A DNA stretch of 64,000 nt from Gammaproteobacteria bacterium (GTDB taxonomy: Bacteria; Pseudomonadota; Gammaproteobacteria; Acidiferrobacterales; Sulfurifustaceae). Both the position numbers and the translations under genes were made by a program. The stretch spans positions 1 to 64,000 of the forward strand of contig JACQFZ010000071.1 in NCBI GenBank assembly GCA_016199745.1. Direction: 5' to 3'. Shown here piece by piece: positions 17,388 to 27,444 of this stretch (positions within the stretch are counted from its first letter, which is position 1; the number at the start of each line of letters is the position of its first letter). The notes beneath the pieces were generated by a model. It saw nothing but the letters and a program-made list of their open reading frames with translations. It was not told the origin of the DNA and did not search any database.

Positions 17388-18299
17388 ATGTTGATCGAAG
17401 AGATGCTAGACGCCGCCCTTCAGCACCATTCTTCCGGCAAGCTAGAGCGCGCCGAACAACTCTGTCGGGAAGTACTGGCATACGATGCGAAGAACGGCGA
17501 CGCCCAGCATTTGCTCGGTATCATCGCCTACCAATCCGGTCACTACGACACCGCTATCCAGCTCATCAGCCGCGCGATCAAATCGAGTAGCTGCACGGCG
17601 CTGTACTACAACAGCCTCGGGCTCGCGTTCCACGCCCGGCATTACTACGACGAGGCGGTTCGCGCGTTTCGCCGAGCATTGGCCATGGACCCGAATTTCG
17701 CGGAAGCGTATTGCAACGCCGGACATTCGTTGCGCTGTTGCGGCCAACGCCATTCGGCGTTGACGAGCTATCGACGCGCGATCGAACTGCAGCCGCATCT
17801 GGTGGATGCGTACAGCGGTATGGGACAAGCGCTTTATGAGATGGACCGCTTGGAAGATGCGCTTGGGGCATTGCGTCAGGCGTTGGCACTGGATCCGGAA
17901 TACGCCGCCGCCCATTACGGTCTCGGCCTGCTACGTCAGCAACAGGACCGACTGGATGACGCGATCACCCACTTGCAACGGGCGATCGATCTAAAGCCGG
18001 ACCACGCCGAGGCACACCGCGATTTGGGAAAGATCTTTCAACAACAGGGTAAGCCGCGCGAAGCCATCGACTGCTATCGGCGCGCCTTGGCCATCGGCGC
18101 CCGCCAACCGACGGTGCTACGCGATGAAACCGGTGTGCCGGAACAGCTCAGCCAAACGAGCGCCGGGATCGTCGGCACGCATGAAAGCCTCGCCAACCAA
18201 GAACGCGTGCACGTTGTTGCCACGCATGAGAGCGACGTCCTGCGGGACCAAGATACCGCTCTCGGTAACCACCACACGATCCTTCGGGACCATCGGTAA
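17388..18299 (+). CDS. Tetratricopeptide repeat protein
   Basis: A 303-residue protein with about seven TPR units over residues 5-240 (e.g. [20 protein letters not shown], then [20 protein letters not shown]). No signal peptide, membrane segment or catalytic domain is seen. The last ~61 residues (from about 18117) are non-repetitive and are encoded antisense to the 3' end of trpC, with which the gene converges and overlaps by 183 bases. The natural C-terminus was probably lost and the frame now runs into trpC. TPR arrays of this kind often precede glycosyltransferase domains, so it may be a fragment. Partner unknown. Confidence 0.7.
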   Translation: MLIEEMLDAALQHHSSGKLERAEQLCREVLAYDAKNGDAQHLLGIIAYQSGHYDTAIQLISRAIKSSSCTALYYNSLGLAFHARHYYDEAVRAFRRALAMDPNFAEAYCNAGHSLRCCGQRHSALTSYRRAIELQPHLVDAYSGMGQALYEMDRLEDALGALRQALALDPEYAAAHYGLGLLRQQQDRLDDAITHLQRAIDLKPDHAEAHRDLGKIFQQQGKPREAIDCYRRALAIGARQPTVLRDETGVPEQLSQTSAGIVGTHESLANQERVHVVATHESDVLRDQDTALGNHHTILRDHR

Positions 18300-18932
18300 C
18301 AACCGCAGCGTCGTATCGAGCAGTGTCTCGAACGTGCGCAAGTTGCGGTTGTTGATGCCGATCAACGGCGTCGGCAGCGCCAACGCCCGTTGCAGCTCGT
18401 CGGCATCGTGCACTTCCACCAACACCCCCAGGCCGAGCGTTTGCGCCAACATCGACAGCTCGCGCAATTCGACGTCGTTGAGCGCGGCGACGATCAGCAG
18501 GATGCAATCGGCGCCCAACGCGCGCGCCTCGTACACCTGATAAGCATCGATCGTGAAATCCTTGCGCAATACCGGCAACTGACAGGCCGCTCGTGCCTGT
18601 TGCAAGTGCTCATCGGCGCCCTGAAAAAAATCGACGTCGGTTAGCACCGACAAACAAGCGGCACCATGACGCTCGTAACTGCGAGCGATGTCAGCCGGGC
18701 GAAAATCGGCGCGCAAAATACCTTTGCTGGGCGATGCTTTTTTTATCTCAGAAATGACCGCCGCTTGGCCGGCGGCGATACGGTCGCGAATCGAGCCGAC
18801 GAAATTGCGCGGCGCCGGCATTGCGCCGGCGCGCGCTTGCAGTTGTGCCAGCGATATTCGCTGCGCGCGCTCGGCGATCTCTTCGTGCTTGCGCGCGAGG
18901 ATGCGGCGCAAGATGTCCGGGGTCGCACTCAT
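18117..18932 (-). CDS. trpC: Indole-3-glycerol phosphate synthase
   Basis: Closes the ring of CdRP to indole-glycerol phosphate in tryptophan synthesis. The 271-residue TIM barrel has [10 protein letters not shown] with the substrate-binding lysine, [12 protein letters not shown] with the catalytic lysine, [10 protein letters not shown] and VTESGI. It is a stand-alone enzyme, not fused to TrpF. Its ATG overlaps the trpD stop as ATGA. The last 183 bases are overlapped on the opposite strand by the TPR gene. Confidence 0.96.
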   Translation of the reverse strand: MSATPDILRRILARKHEEIAERAQRISLAQLQARAGAMPAPRNFVGSIRDRIAAGQAAVISEIKKASPSKGILRADFRPADIARSYERHGAACLSVLTDVDFFQGADEHLQQARAACQLPVLRKDFTIDAYQVYEARALGADCILLIVAALNDVELRELSMLAQTLGLGVLVEVHDADELQRALALPTPLIGINNRNLRTFETLLDTTLRLLPMVPKDRVVVTESGILVPQDVALMRGNNVHAFLVGEAFMRADDPGARLAELFRHTGFIA

Positions 18933-19954
18933 GCCGGCAACAACTGCTGCGACAAGCGCGTCAGCGCCTGCAACTTAGCGCGCGCGGCACCGCTGGCGAT
19001 AATCGCGAGCGCGGTCTTTACACCAGCGTCGAGCGTTGCCGCCAAACCGGCTGCATAAATGGCGGCACCGGCGTTGAGCGCGACGATATCGCGTGCTGGG
19101 CCTGCTTTATTTGCAAAGACCGACTCGATCAGCGCCAAACTTTCGACAGCGTTGGTTACCGTCAGCGTTTTGATATCCGCGCGCTTAAAGCCAAATTGTT
19201 CAGGCGTCACGGTGTACTCATGAACGAGGCCGTTACGCAGCTCGGCAACGTGCGTCGGCGCACCGATGGAAATTTCATCCAAGCCATCGGCGGCATGAAC
19301 CACGAGTACGTGTTCGCTGCCCAGCTGCTTCAACACATGCGCTAGCGGCTCGACCCAAGCCTGTGCAAACACACCGATCAATTGATTCGGCGCGCCCGCC
19401 GGATTGGTCAACGGCCCGAGTAGATTGAAGATCGTGCGCACCCCCATTTCGCGACGCGGACCGATGGCGTGCTTCATCGCCGCGTGATGGCTCAGCGCAA
19501 ACATGAAGCCGACACCGACTTCGTTCACGCATTGCGCGACTTGCTCCGGCGCCAGCATAATCTTCACGCCGGCCGCTTCGAGCACATCGGCACTACCGCA
19601 CTTGCTCGACGCCGAGCGATTGCCGTGTTTCGCCACCTTGGCGCCGGCAGCGGCGACGACAAATGCCGACGCGGTGGAGATATTAAAAGTATGGGCGCCG
19701 TCACCGCCGGTGCCGCAGGTGTCGACCAAATGCGGGCCGCTGACATGCACGCGCGTGCACAACTCACGCATCACTTCGACAGCAGCGGCAATCTCGTCGA
19801 CCGTCTCGCCTTTCATACACAAACCGATCAAAAAGCCGCCGATCTGCGCCGGCGTCGCCTGCCCGGTCATGATCGTGCGCATAACGGCACGCATATCGGC
19901 CGACGACAGATGGCGGCGTTCGGTGACGGTGCGTAAGGCAGCGGGCATGTCCAT
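18929..19954 (-). CDS. trpD: Anthranilate phosphoribosyltransferase
   Basis: Transfers phosphoribose from PRPP to anthranilate. The 341-residue protein has the [18 protein letters not shown] loop and [18 protein letters not shown], both diagnostic. I chose the ATG at 19954 because family similarity begins there ([10 protein letters not shown]). The frame stays open upstream to 20332, but that part is antisense-like and overlaps the MFS gene. No strong ribosome site is seen and an ATG six bases further in is possible. It is coupled to trpC by ATGA. Confidence 0.94.
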   Translation of the reverse strand: MDMPAALRTVTERRHLSSADMRAVMRTIMTGQATPAQIGGFLIGLCMKGETVDEIAAAVEVMRELCTRVHVSGPHLVDTCGTGGDGAHTFNISTASAFVVAAAGAKVAKHGNRSASSKCGSADVLEAAGVKIMLAPEQVAQCVNEVGVGFMFALSHHAAMKHAIGPRREMGVRTIFNLLGPLTNPAGAPNQLIGVFAQAWVEPLAHVLKQLGSEHVLVVHAADGLDEISIGAPTHVAELRNGLVHEYTVTPEQFGFKRADIKTLTVTNAVESLALIESVFANKAGPARDIVALNAGAAIYAAGLAATLDAGVKTALAIIASGAARAKLQALTRLSQQLLPA

Positions 19955-20013
19955 AGCGGCTTTATCAGTTGTGTACGGGTTGATCGGATTCTGTCGTGGA
20001 TCGCGAAAAACGG

Positions 20014-21255
20014 TCAAGCCGGCGGTGCGCCGTGCGCTACCGGCGTTGGCGTGCGCCGCCGGTAACTCGACCAAAACCACAGCGACAGCGCCGCCAACAC
20101 CAATGTCCCGGCGGCGAGCGACCCTAAATGCATCGATAACGGCGGTACTAAAACACCGGCAACGATCGCCATCGTCACCATTTGCACGAAGCTTTGCACC
20201 GCTGCCGCCAATCCGCGTCGGTCCGGCAGACAATCGAGCGCGAGCAGGCTCAAGTTCGGCATAGAGATCGATAGGCCGGCGGAATAAATCATCATCGGTC
20301 CGGCGACGGTCCAGATCTGCGGTGACAACCACAGCGACGCGGCTAGATTAATCACGGCGGCGGACAACATGATGCCGAAACCGATATTCACTGCTTGCTC
20401 GTGTGTATAGCGCCCGGCCAACCGACCAGAAATGAATGCACCGAACATCAAACCGCTTACCAGCGGGACGAATAAATAGCCGAACTGATCGGCACCGAAA
20501 CCGAGGTGCTGATAGAGCACCGCCGGCGAAGCGGCGACATACAAAAACAATCCGCCGAAATTAACCGCCGTGCTCATTACGAGCAACATGAAGCCCTTGT
20601 TCTTGAGTGCGTGCCAATAGGCGATGGCAATAGCACGCGGATGCGCCGTTTGCCGGCCGCCGCGCTTCAGCGTTTCTGGCAACATCGATGCAGTCCACAC
20701 GCACAGCCCTAACCCGAGTACTGTGAGAAACCAGAACACCGAACGCCAGCCGAACGCATCGTGCAAATAACCACCAAGGATCGGCGCGATTGCCGGCGCC
20801 GCACCAAACAGCAACATGATCTGCGACATCACCTTTTGCGCGCGCGCGCCGGAAAACGCATCGCGCACGATGGCGCGGCCGATGACGATCGGTCCGCTCG
20901 CCGCCAACCCCTGACCGATGCGCGCCAACAGCAACCCATGAATATCGGTCGCGAACACGCAGCCGATGGAGCTGATGGTGTAGAACACGAGTGCCGTCAA
21001 CACCACGCGGCGTCGGCCGAACGCGTCGGACAGCGGTCCATAGACCAGCGTCATAGCGGCAAACGCGAGCAGGTACAAACTCAGCGTCTGCTGTAATTGC
21101 CAATCGGCCGCGTTGAGCTCGCGGGCGATGTCGGGGAACGACGGCAAATAAGTGTCGATCGAGAACGGCGCCAGCATCGCCAGCACGGCAATGATCAACG
21201 ACAAACGAAAGCCGCGGCCGTGCTCGTCGGCGGGCGCGGAAGCTTTTGCCGTCAT
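20014..21255 (-). CDS. Bcr/CflA-family drug efflux MFS transporter
   Basis: A 413-residue inner-membrane protein with 12 predicted helices. Markers of the Bcr/CflA branch of drug:proton antiporters are [15 protein letters not shown] in helix 1, [13 protein letters not shown] in the first cytoplasmic loop and the motif C-like [17 protein letters not shown]. It is placed between trpG (6 bases) and trpD (59 bases) on the same strand and is therefore likely co-transcribed with the trp genes. A role in exporting aromatic intermediates or toxic analogues is only inference. Confidence 0.9.
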   Translation of the reverse strand: MTAKASAPADEHGRGFRLSLIIAVLAMLAPFSIDTYLPSFPDIARELNAADWQLQQTLSLYLLAFAAMTLVYGPLSDAFGRRRVVLTALVFYTISSIGCVFATDIHGLLLARIGQGLAASGPIVIGRAIVRDAFSGARAQKVMSQIMLLFGAAPAIAPILGGYLHDAFGWRSVFWFLTVLGLGLCVWTASMLPETLKRGGRQTAHPRAIAIAYWHALKNKGFMLLVMSTAVNFGGLFLYVAASPAVLYQHLGFGADQFGYLFVPLVSGLMFGAFISGRLAGRYTHEQAVNIGFGIMLSAAVINLAASLWLSPQIWTVAGPMMIYSAGLSISMPNLSLLALDCLPDRRGLAAAVQSFVQMVTMAIVAGVLVPPLSMHLGSLAAGTLVLAALSLWFWSSYRRRTPTPVAHGAPPA

Positions 21256-21261
21256 CGCCGA

Positions 21262-21837
21262 TCAGCGGTTGCCGACTTTTAAAAAGTTGGCGAGCAACTC
21301 GTGGCCGTGTTGCGTCAAGATCGATTCCGGATGGAACTGCACGCCCTCGACCGGCAAGGTCTTGTGGCGCACGCCCATGATCTCGCCGTCGTCGGTCCAG
21401 GCGGTGATCTCGAGACACGACGGTAGGCTGTCGCGCTCGATTACCAGCGAGTGATAACGGGTCGCCTCGTACGGGCTCGGCAGGCCAGCGAATACGCCCT
21501 CGCCTTTGTGCTGGATCATCGACGTCTTGCCGTGCATCAACTGCTTGGCGCGAACGATACGGCCGCCGTAAGCCTGGCCGATGCTCTGGTGGCCGAGGCA
21601 GACACCCAAGATCGGAATCTTGCCGGCGAGCTTTGCGATCGTCGGTACCGACACCCCGGCTTCATTCGGCGTACACGGGCCCGGCGAGATGACGATGTGC
21701 GTCGGCTGCAGGCGCGCGATCTCGTCAACCGTGATCTGGTCGTTGCGATAGACCTGTACGTCCTGGCCGAGCTCGCCCAAATACTGCACGAGGTTGTAAG
21801 TAAACGAATCGTAATTATCGATCATCAGGAGCATCAC
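21262..21837 (-). CDS. trpG: Anthranilate synthase component II (glutamine amidotransferase)
   Basis: Supplies ammonia from glutamine to TrpE. The 191-residue class I amidotransferase has the catalytic triad: C80 in GVCLGHQ and the His-Glu pair in QFHPESIL near residues 171-173. Translation probably begins at the GTG at 21837, which overlaps the trpE stop (GTGA) and has GGGGG upstream; an ATG follows immediately. TrpG may also serve folate synthesis if no PabA exists elsewhere. Confidence 0.95.
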   Translation of the reverse strand: MMLLMIDNYDSFTYNLVQYLGELGQDVQVYRNDQITVDEIARLQPTHIVISPGPCTPNEAGVSVPTIAKLAGKIPILGVCLGHQSIGQAYGGRIVRAKQLMHGKTSMIQHKGEGVFAGLPSPYEATRYHSLVIERDSLPSCLEITAWTDDGEIMGVRHKTLPVEGVQFHPESILTQHGHELLANFLKVGNR

Positions 21838-23336
21838 GCACCCCCATTTAAGCCGCTGACGGCGCGCGCGACCGAACGCAGAATGGCGCGCGCCTTATTC
21901 ATGGTTTCTTCCCATTCGCTCGCTGGTACCGAGTCGGCAACAATGCCGGCGCCGGCCTGAACGTACAGCGTGCCGTCTTTGATGACGGCGGTGCGAATGG
22001 CGATGGCGGTATCCATGTTGCCGCTCCAGCCGATGTAACCGACGGCGCCGGAGTAGACGCCGCGCTTCACCGGCTCAAGCTCGTCGATGATCTCCATCGC
22101 CCGAATCTTCGGTGCACCGCTGACGGTTCCCGCTGGGAAAGTGGCGCGCAGCACGTCGATCGCGTCGAGTTTGTCTTTGAGCCGGCCGACGACGTTAGAG
22201 ACGATGTGCATTACGTGCGAATAGCGCTCGATCACCATGCGATCGGTGACTTGTACACTGCCGGTTTGGGCGATACGGCCGGTGTCGTTGCGACCGAGAT
22301 CGATCAACATCAAATGCTCAGCGCGTTCCTTCGGGTCGGCCAACAACTCCGCGGCCAGTGCTTGATCTTCAGTTTCGTCTTTGCCACGCCGGCGCGTGCC
22401 GGCGATCGGACGCACCGTCACTGTGCCGTCTTCCAGGCGCACAAGAATTTCCGGCGACGAGCCGACGATTTGGAAGTCGCCGAGATCGACGAAGTACATG
22501 TACGGCGACGGATTGAGCGTGCGCAACGCTCGATACAGATCGAGCGGCGGTGCCGTAAACGGAATCGACAACCGCTGCGACAGCACCACTTGCATGATGT
22601 CGCCAGCACGAATGTATTCGCGCGCTTGCTCGACCGCGGCTTCGTAACGCTCGCGCGGAAACTCGGAACGGAAATCGGCTTCGTTGACCGGCTTCGCCGG
22701 CACCTCGGCTTTCGGTAACGGTATGCCATTGCGCAAGCGGCCGATTAATTCATCGAGTCGCGCATTGGCTTTGCGATAAGCGTCGTCGATCTCGGGATTC
22801 ACATGAATAACGACGTACAGCTTGCCGGCCAGGTTATCGAATACCACGACCTCGTCCGACACCATCAACAAGATGTCCGGCACGCCGAGCGCATCCGGCT
22901 TGGCCACGCCGGCGAGCCGCGGCTCCATGAAGCGCACGGTTTCATAGCCGAAGTAACCGACCAGACCGCCGGTGAAACGGGGCAATCCAGCGATTTGTGG
23001 CATGCGATAACGCGCCTTGAAGCGACGCACGTATTCCAGCGGATCGGTCACGCACTCACGCTCGACGATGTCGCCGTCGCGCGTCACCGACACGTCGTGA
23101 TCGCGAATAGAAAGGATGGTGCGGCTCGGCAAACCGATGATCGAATAACGCCCCCACTTCTCGCCGCCTTGCACCGACTCGAACAAATACGAGTACGGAC
23201 CGCCAGCGAGCTTTAAGTAAACGCTAAGGGGAGTATCGAGATCGGCTAACACTTCCCGCGCTAGCGGGATGCGGTTAAAGCCTTGATGACGGTACTGATC
23301 GAATTCAGCTTTGCTTAATGTTGCAGTGGCCGACAT
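21834..23336 (-). CDS. trpE: Anthranilate synthase component I
   Basis: Converts chorismate to anthranilate, the committed step to tryptophan. The 500-residue protein has the N-terminal tryptophan feedback site ([11 protein letters not shown]; the usual LLES is LFES here) and C-terminal chorismate-binding motifs ([54 protein letters not shown]). It is coupled to trpG. I see no trp leader peptide with clustered Trp codons in the 103 bases before it. Confidence 0.96.
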   Translation of the reverse strand: MSATATLSKAEFDQYRHQGFNRIPLAREVLADLDTPLSVYLKLAGGPYSYLFESVQGGEKWGRYSIIGLPSRTILSIRDHDVSVTRDGDIVERECVTDPLEYVRRFKARYRMPQIAGLPRFTGGLVGYFGYETVRFMEPRLAGVAKPDALGVPDILLMVSDEVVVFDNLAGKLYVVIHVNPEIDDAYRKANARLDELIGRLRNGIPLPKAEVPAKPVNEADFRSEFPRERYEAAVEQAREYIRAGDIMQVVLSQRLSIPFTAPPLDLYRALRTLNPSPYMYFVDLGDFQIVGSSPEILVRLEDGTVTVRPIAGTRRRGKDETEDQALAAELLADPKERAEHLMLIDLGRNDTGRIAQTGSVQVTDRMVIERYSHVMHIVSNVVGRLKDKLDAIDVLRATFPAGTVSGAPKIRAMEIIDELEPVKRGVYSGAVGYIGWSGNMDTAIAIRTAVIKDGTLYVQAGAGIVADSVPASEWEETMNKARAILRSVARAVSGLNGGA

Positions 23337-23439
23337 GAATCACCATGAGATTACGCGTTAAACGGACGAACACTTGCGATCGCGGCCAGCGGCCACCATC
23401 GCCAAGCATTCGCTCTCCGTTCCTCGTGTCTCATGGCTT

Positions 23440-24129
23440 TCATGCGGTCCATAGGCGTAGATATTGGGGCACTTCGGCGAGTGAATCAACCACTAAATCG
23501 GGATTGAGCTCGCGTACGTCCTGGCCGTGGTTGTAGCCGTAGGTCACGGCGATGGCAGGCATACCGGCGGCACGTGCTGCCATTACATCGTTCGCCGAGT
23601 CGCCGATCAACGTCGCCTGTGCCGGGGGAATGTCGAAATGGCGGCAGGCGTACTGCAGCGGCGCCGGGTCGGGCTTGAGCGCCGGCACCGTATCGCCGGC
23701 GACCACCAGACCGAAATATTTCGCCAAATCCAACTGCGCCAACAACGGCAAAGTAAACCGTTCCGCCTTGTTGGTCACGCACGCCAGCGCATACCCGCGC
23801 GCCGATAATTGCTCGAGCGTCTCGATCGTTCCTGGGAACGGCCGCGTGTGGACAACGAGATTGGCCGCGTAATGTTTCTTGAACAACGCCAGCGCCTGCT
23901 CGAACAACGACGGTTCCGGTTCGCCACCCATCTCGCTGGTCAACACGCGCTTGACCAAGCGCGGCATGCCATTGCCGACCCAATCGATGATTTGCGCCAG
24001 CGGTTGTTCGGCGCGCCCCAATTCCTTCAGCATGTTGTTGACCGCGCGCGCCAAATCCGGCGCGCTGTCGACGAGCGTGCCGTCGAGATCGAAAAGAACA
24101 GCTTTTACGCGTAGCGGGAGAATCGACAA
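23440..24129 (-). CDS. gph: Phosphoglycolate phosphatase
   Basis: HAD hydrolase that removes phosphoglycolate, a product of RuBisCO oxygenation or DNA repair. The 229-residue protein has motif I as LFDLDGTLV (nucleophile D14), a cap domain, motif III lysine (LKPDPAP) and motif IV GDSANDV. It appears to start with TTG at 24129 without a clear ribosome site. The rpe-gph-trpE-trpG order is common in beta- and gammaproteobacteria, and the gene is sometimes named cbbZ in autotrophs. Confidence 0.92.
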   Translation of the reverse strand: MSILPLRVKAVLFDLDGTLVDSAPDLARAVNNMLKELGRAEQPLAQIIDWVGNGMPRLVKRVLTSEMGGEPEPSLFEQALALFKKHYAANLVVHTRPFPGTIETLEQLSARGYALACVTNKAERFTLPLLAQLDLAKYFGLVVAGDTVPALKPDPAPLQYACRHFDIPPAQATLIGDSANDVMAARAAGMPAIAVTYGYNHGQDVRELNPDLVVDSLAEVPQYLRLWTA

Positions 24130-24170
24130 GAAATAATCTCAGAAGAAAATTAAGTAGGGTCGGCTGATCA

Positions 24171-24207
24171 CCCCCACCCTAGCCCTCCCCCGCTTCGCGG
24201 AGGAGGG
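24171..24207. repeat. REP-like palindrome between rpe and gph
   Basis: CCCTCC-C-CCGC / GCGG-A-GGAGGG hairpin with loop TTC, preceded by CACCCCCACCCTAG. It resembles in sequence and layout the palindromes at 54746-54768, 61132-61152 and 61206-61228. It has no T-run, so it is a repeat rather than a terminator. Confidence 0.65.
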
Positions 24208-24219
24208 AACCGGCGGGCG

Positions 24220-24921
24220 TTACGTCACGATGCCGTTGGCCTTAGCGAGTTCGGCGCGTAACGCGGCGATGACGGAATCGTAACGATGGGGGTCGCCGCT
24301 TTTCTTCGCGCCGAAGACTGCGGAACCGGCGACGAATGCATCGGCGCCGGCCTCAGCGATCTTACGGATGTTATCGACCTTCACGCCACCGTCGACTTCG
24401 AGGCGAATGTCGCGGCCGCTGGCATCGATCAAACGGCGCGCCTCGCGCAACTTGGTGAGGGTCGATGGGATGAAGCTCTGGCCGGCGAAGCCGGGGTTGA
24501 CCGACATGATGAGGATCATATCGATCTTGTCCATGACGTAATTCAAGTAATCGAGCGGCGTTGCCGGATTGAATACGAGCCCAGCCTTGCAACCGTGTTC
24601 ACGAATCAACGACAACGAACGGTCGACATGCTCGCTGGCCTCGGGATGAAACGTGATGTAACTCGCGCCGGCGGCGGCGAAATCGGGAATAAGGCGATCG
24701 ACCGGCTTTACCATCAGGTGCACGTCGATGGGGGCGGTTACGCCATGCTTACGTAACGCTTCGCATACCAGCGGGCCGATCGTGAGATTCGGCACGTAGT
24801 GATTATCCATGACATCGAAGTGGACCCAGTCGGCGCCGGCGGCCAGCACTTGCGTGACTTCCTCGCCGAGCCGGGCGAAGTCGGCCGAAAGAATCGAAGG
24901 GGCAAGCTTGTAGTCGCGCAT
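24220..24921 (-). CDS. rpe: Ribulose-phosphate 3-epimerase
   Basis: Interconverts ribulose-5-P and xylulose-5-P in the pentose phosphate and Calvin cycles. From the ATG at 24921 ([16 protein letters not shown]) the 233-residue TIM barrel aligns from its first residue with E. coli Rpe. The frame begins nine codons earlier at 24948, without a ribosome site. Metal-binding motifs [23 protein letters not shown] and VDGGV are present. It heads the rpe-gph-trpEG-trpDC run. Confidence 0.95.
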   Translation of the reverse strand: MRDYKLAPSILSADFARLGEEVTQVLAAGADWVHFDVMDNHYVPNLTIGPLVCEALRKHGVTAPIDVHLMVKPVDRLIPDFAAAGASYITFHPEASEHVDRSLSLIREHGCKAGLVFNPATPLDYLNYVMDKIDMILIMSVNPGFAGQSFIPSTLTKLREARRLIDASGRDIRLEVDGGVKVDNIRKIAEAGADAFVAGSAVFGAKKSGDPHRYDSVIAALRAELAKANGIVT

Positions 24922-25076
24922 AGGGTCGGCTCGGGACAACGTCGGCATTGCACTTTAACCGATCGGTCTCGGGTTTTCAGCCGGGCGCCGGCCGCCGCCT
25001 CTCCCGCCAGATGCCCCTATGTTAAGATTCCGCGCCCTAAACGCCCAAGCCACGATCAGCAGAGCAACCATCACCG

Positions 25077-25676
25077 ATGCAAGCAGAATCGAAAAGCGTT
25101 ACCAAACGGACCGGTCTGAAGAAATTCCTGCACGATATCGTCCACCGGCGCCATCGCTTCCGTCAGTTCCTCGGCATCGCCATTCTCATCCTGCTGACCA
25201 TCGTCGGTGCGCCGACTCATCGGCCGATGTTTATCGTCGGCGCGATCCTCGCCGTGCTCGGTGTGATCGTTCGGCTGTGGGCCTCGGGCCACGTGAAGAA
25301 AGACAAGGTGCTGGCGACTACCGGACCGTACGCTTATGTGCGCCATCCGCTGTATGTCGGCAATCATTTGCTGATGTTCGGCTTCTGTCTGGCCTCCGGC
25401 TGGTGGTGGAGCTTCATCCTCTTTGTCGCGTTCAATCTGTATTTCTACCCGCAAACCATCCGCCACGAAGATCAATTGCTGGCGCGTCTATTTCCCGGTC
25501 AGTGGGAAGCCTGGAACAAACAGACGCGGGCGCTGATCCCGCGACTGACGCCGTACCAATCCGGCCAGACGTCCGAGTGGTCGTTCACCCAGAGTCTGCG
25601 TAAAAACGGTGAGCCGATCATCGCCGCGCTGTTGGTGTGGTGCTTGTATCTGCTTTATATGCGTCTGCCTGCCTAA
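25077..25676 (+). CDS. Isoprenylcysteine carboxyl methyltransferase-like membrane protein
   Basis: A 199-residue inner-membrane protein with four or five helices and the ICMT/PEMT signature GPYAYVRHPLYVGN (about residues 82-95) followed by EDQLLARLFPGQWEAW. Bacterial members of this superfamily are candidate lipid or small-molecule methyltransferases; the substrate cannot be told from sequence. It diverges from rpe and precedes a kinase-like gene by 10 bases, so the two probably form an operon acting on envelope lipids. Confidence 0.75.
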   Translation: MQAESKSVTKRTGLKKFLHDIVHRRHRFRQFLGIAILILLTIVGAPTHRPMFIVGAILAVLGVIVRLWASGHVKKDKVLATTGPYAYVRHPLYVGNHLLMFGFCLASGWWWSFILFVAFNLYFYPQTIRHEDQLLARLFPGQWEAWNKQTRALIPRLTPYQSGQTSEWSFTQSLRKNGEPIIAALLVWCLYLLYMRLPA

Positions 25677-25686
25677 CGCTTCGACC

Positions 25687-26361
25687 ATGACTTCCCGCCT
25701 CGATGCGGCGACAGCGCAGGCGTTGGTCGAGTGGATCGAGCGGTACACGCGCACCGGCGGCACCGCCCATGCCCGCGGTTATCAAGGCCAGACTTATTTA
25801 TATGAAGCAAACGGCCAGCGACTGATCGTTAAAGTCGCGTTGGGCACCGGTGTGCGTGGTTGGTTTTCGCGCTGGACGTTGCGGCGCGAGCACAATGCGT
25901 ACCAACGGCTCGACGGCTTCGCCGGCAGCCCGCCGTGTCATGGATTGCTAGGCGGGCGCTACCTCGTGCTTGACTACATCGACGGCGTGCCGCTACGCGA
26001 CGCGCCGATTGCGGATCGGCAGCTCTTCTTCGACACGCTGTTGGAATACATCAAGGAACTGCACCAACGCGGTGTGGCGCACGCCGATCTCAAGCGCAAA
26101 GACAACTTATTGGTCATCGACGGTCGTCGGCCGTGCCTGATCGACTACGGCGCCGCCATCGTCCAGAAACGCGGGTTCACGCCGTTCAATCGTTTTTTCT
26201 ACGACCTGGCGCGGCAATTCGATTTCAACGCGTGGGTCAAACTAAAGCATCGTTACATCGAGCAGGCGCCCGCCGCCGACCTCGCCTATTACAAGCTGAC
26301 GCGCATCGAGTGGCTGGCGCGGCGGATCAAGCGGGCGTATCTCGCGATCAAGCCGCGGTAG
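25687..26361 (+). CDS. Small protein kinase-like phosphotransferase (Rio/LPS-kinase type)
   Basis: A 224-residue minimal kinase fold. K49 (LIVKVA) is the ATP lysine, HADLKRKDN at 132-140 is the catalytic loop, and DYG at 153-155 stands for DFG. Length and motifs resemble the WaaP/KdkA-like lipopolysaccharide kinases and RIO-like kinases. The ATG at 25687 is taken because similarity starts there, 10 bases after the preceding stop. Together with the upstream membrane methyltransferase it may modify a lipid, which is inference. Confidence 0.75.
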   Translation: MTSRLDAATAQALVEWIERYTRTGGTAHARGYQGQTYLYEANGQRLIVKVALGTGVRGWFSRWTLRREHNAYQRLDGFAGSPPCHGLLGGRYLVLDYIDGVPLRDAPIADRQLFFDTLLEYIKELHQRGVAHADLKRKDNLLVIDGRRPCLIDYGAAIVQKRGFTPFNRFFYDLARQFDFNAWVKLKHRYIEQAPAADLAYYKLTRIEWLARRIKRAYLAIKPR

Positions 26362-26574
26362 TCATGACTTGTCGGGATCGAGATCGGGATACTGCCGAAT
26401 GATCGGCGTCATGAGCTCGGTGTAAATCCGCCCCATGACTTTCCCGATCTCGCGTCGAACGGCCGATTGTTCGTCCTTGTCGGCAATGTTGTTCGCCAGT
26501 GAGGTGGCAGCGTTCAACGGACCGGTCAGCGCAACGAAATTTTTCATCAGTTGCTCTGCCGTCTTCCGGTCCAT
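26362..26574 (-). CDS. Small conserved hypothetical protein (70 residues)
   Basis: Helical, charged 70-residue protein without cysteine, signal peptide or membrane segment (MDRKTAEQLMKNFV...). The ATG at 26574 has GAGGTAA upstream; the longer frame to 26658 overlaps the neighbouring gene. I do not recognise a family. It ends one base from the stop of the kinase-like gene (convergent) and lies 19 bases after the outer-membrane-like gene on the same strand. Confidence 0.6.
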   Translation of the reverse strand: MDRKTAEQLMKNFVALTGPLNAATSLANNIADKDEQSAVRREIGKVMGRIYTELMTPIIRQYPDLDPDKS

Positions 26575-26593
26575 TGCAGTTACCTCGTAAGGC

Positions 26594-27379
26594 TCAGCGG
26601 AAGTAGATCGTCGCGAACGCGCCGATGACATCCTGACGACTTTCCGGCTGCCAGACAATCACGGAATCATCGCGCTCTTGGTCGGAGGCATCGAAGCGAT
26701 AGCTATCGTAGTAGAGACCGAAACCCCAACGCGGCCGGCCGCCGGCCAAAAAGTCCATGGAGGCACGGGCAAACAGCGAGAGCCGGCCTTTGGGTTCGAG
26801 CGTCACGTCATACGAGTCGGGCAGCTCTTCGGTATAAAGCGGATACTTGAGGCCGGTACGAACGCTGAAACGTGCGGTCGGCGCGGTCCAGTAACCGCCG
26901 GCGCCGCCAACCGCATAAAACACGGTCCAGTCCTCGGTCGCCCCAGAGACGGTATCGCTGCCGTCGATCTTGCGTTTCCAGGTATCGATGCCGCCACCGG
27001 CGAACAACTCGAAACCTGAGGTGCGACCGAACCGGCGCGCCATGGTGGCGCCAAGCTGGAGACCGCTGTATTTCGTTTCCGTCTGGTAAGGCGTGCAACT
27101 ACCGCTGAGGGTACACGCCTGGCCGTCGTAATCGACCGTTCCAAAATAAAGCGTGCCTTGCGCTTCCAATAGCCAACGTTGTTCCGCGAACGGCGTCCGC
27201 CAGATCGCACCGAGGTGGTATCTCGGTCCGTCCTCCTTGAGCAGACGATCGCCGTCGGCGTCGTATTCTTTCCAGGTGAAGTCCTCACGGCGCAATTGCA
27301 GCGCCACTTCGGCGGATGCTTCACCGGCGATGCCAAACACGAGCAGCACCACGCTCGCCAACGGTTTCCAATTCAACAT
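26594..27379 (-). CDS. Predicted outer-membrane beta-barrel protein
   Basis: A 261-residue exported protein. An N-terminal signal peptide (MLNWKPLASVVLLVFG...ASA, cleavage about residue 23-24) is followed by alternating polar/hydrophobic segments rich in G, Y, W and F, typical of a small barrel of about 10-12 strands, ending with IYFR. Start at 27379 because GGGAGG stands just upstream. Function unknown; the two cysteines (ACTLSGSC) could form a loop disulfide. Confidence 0.65.
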   Translation of the reverse strand: MLNWKPLASVVLLVFGIAGEASAEVALQLRREDFTWKEYDADGDRLLKEDGPRYHLGAIWRTPFAEQRWLLEAQGTLYFGTVDYDGQACTLSGSCTPYQTETKYSGLQLGATMARRFGRTSGFELFAGGGIDTWKRKIDGSDTVSGATEDWTVFYAVGGAGGYWTAPTARFSVRTGLKYPLYTEELPDSYDVTLEPKGRLSLFARASMDFLAGGRPRWGFGLYYDSYRFDASDQERDDSVIVWQPESRQDVIGAFATIYFR

Positions 27380-27444
27380 GCAACCTCCCAATTTTTGTTC
27401 ATTACGGTAGACGGCTACCGCGTAATCCTAGCACTCACCGGCGG

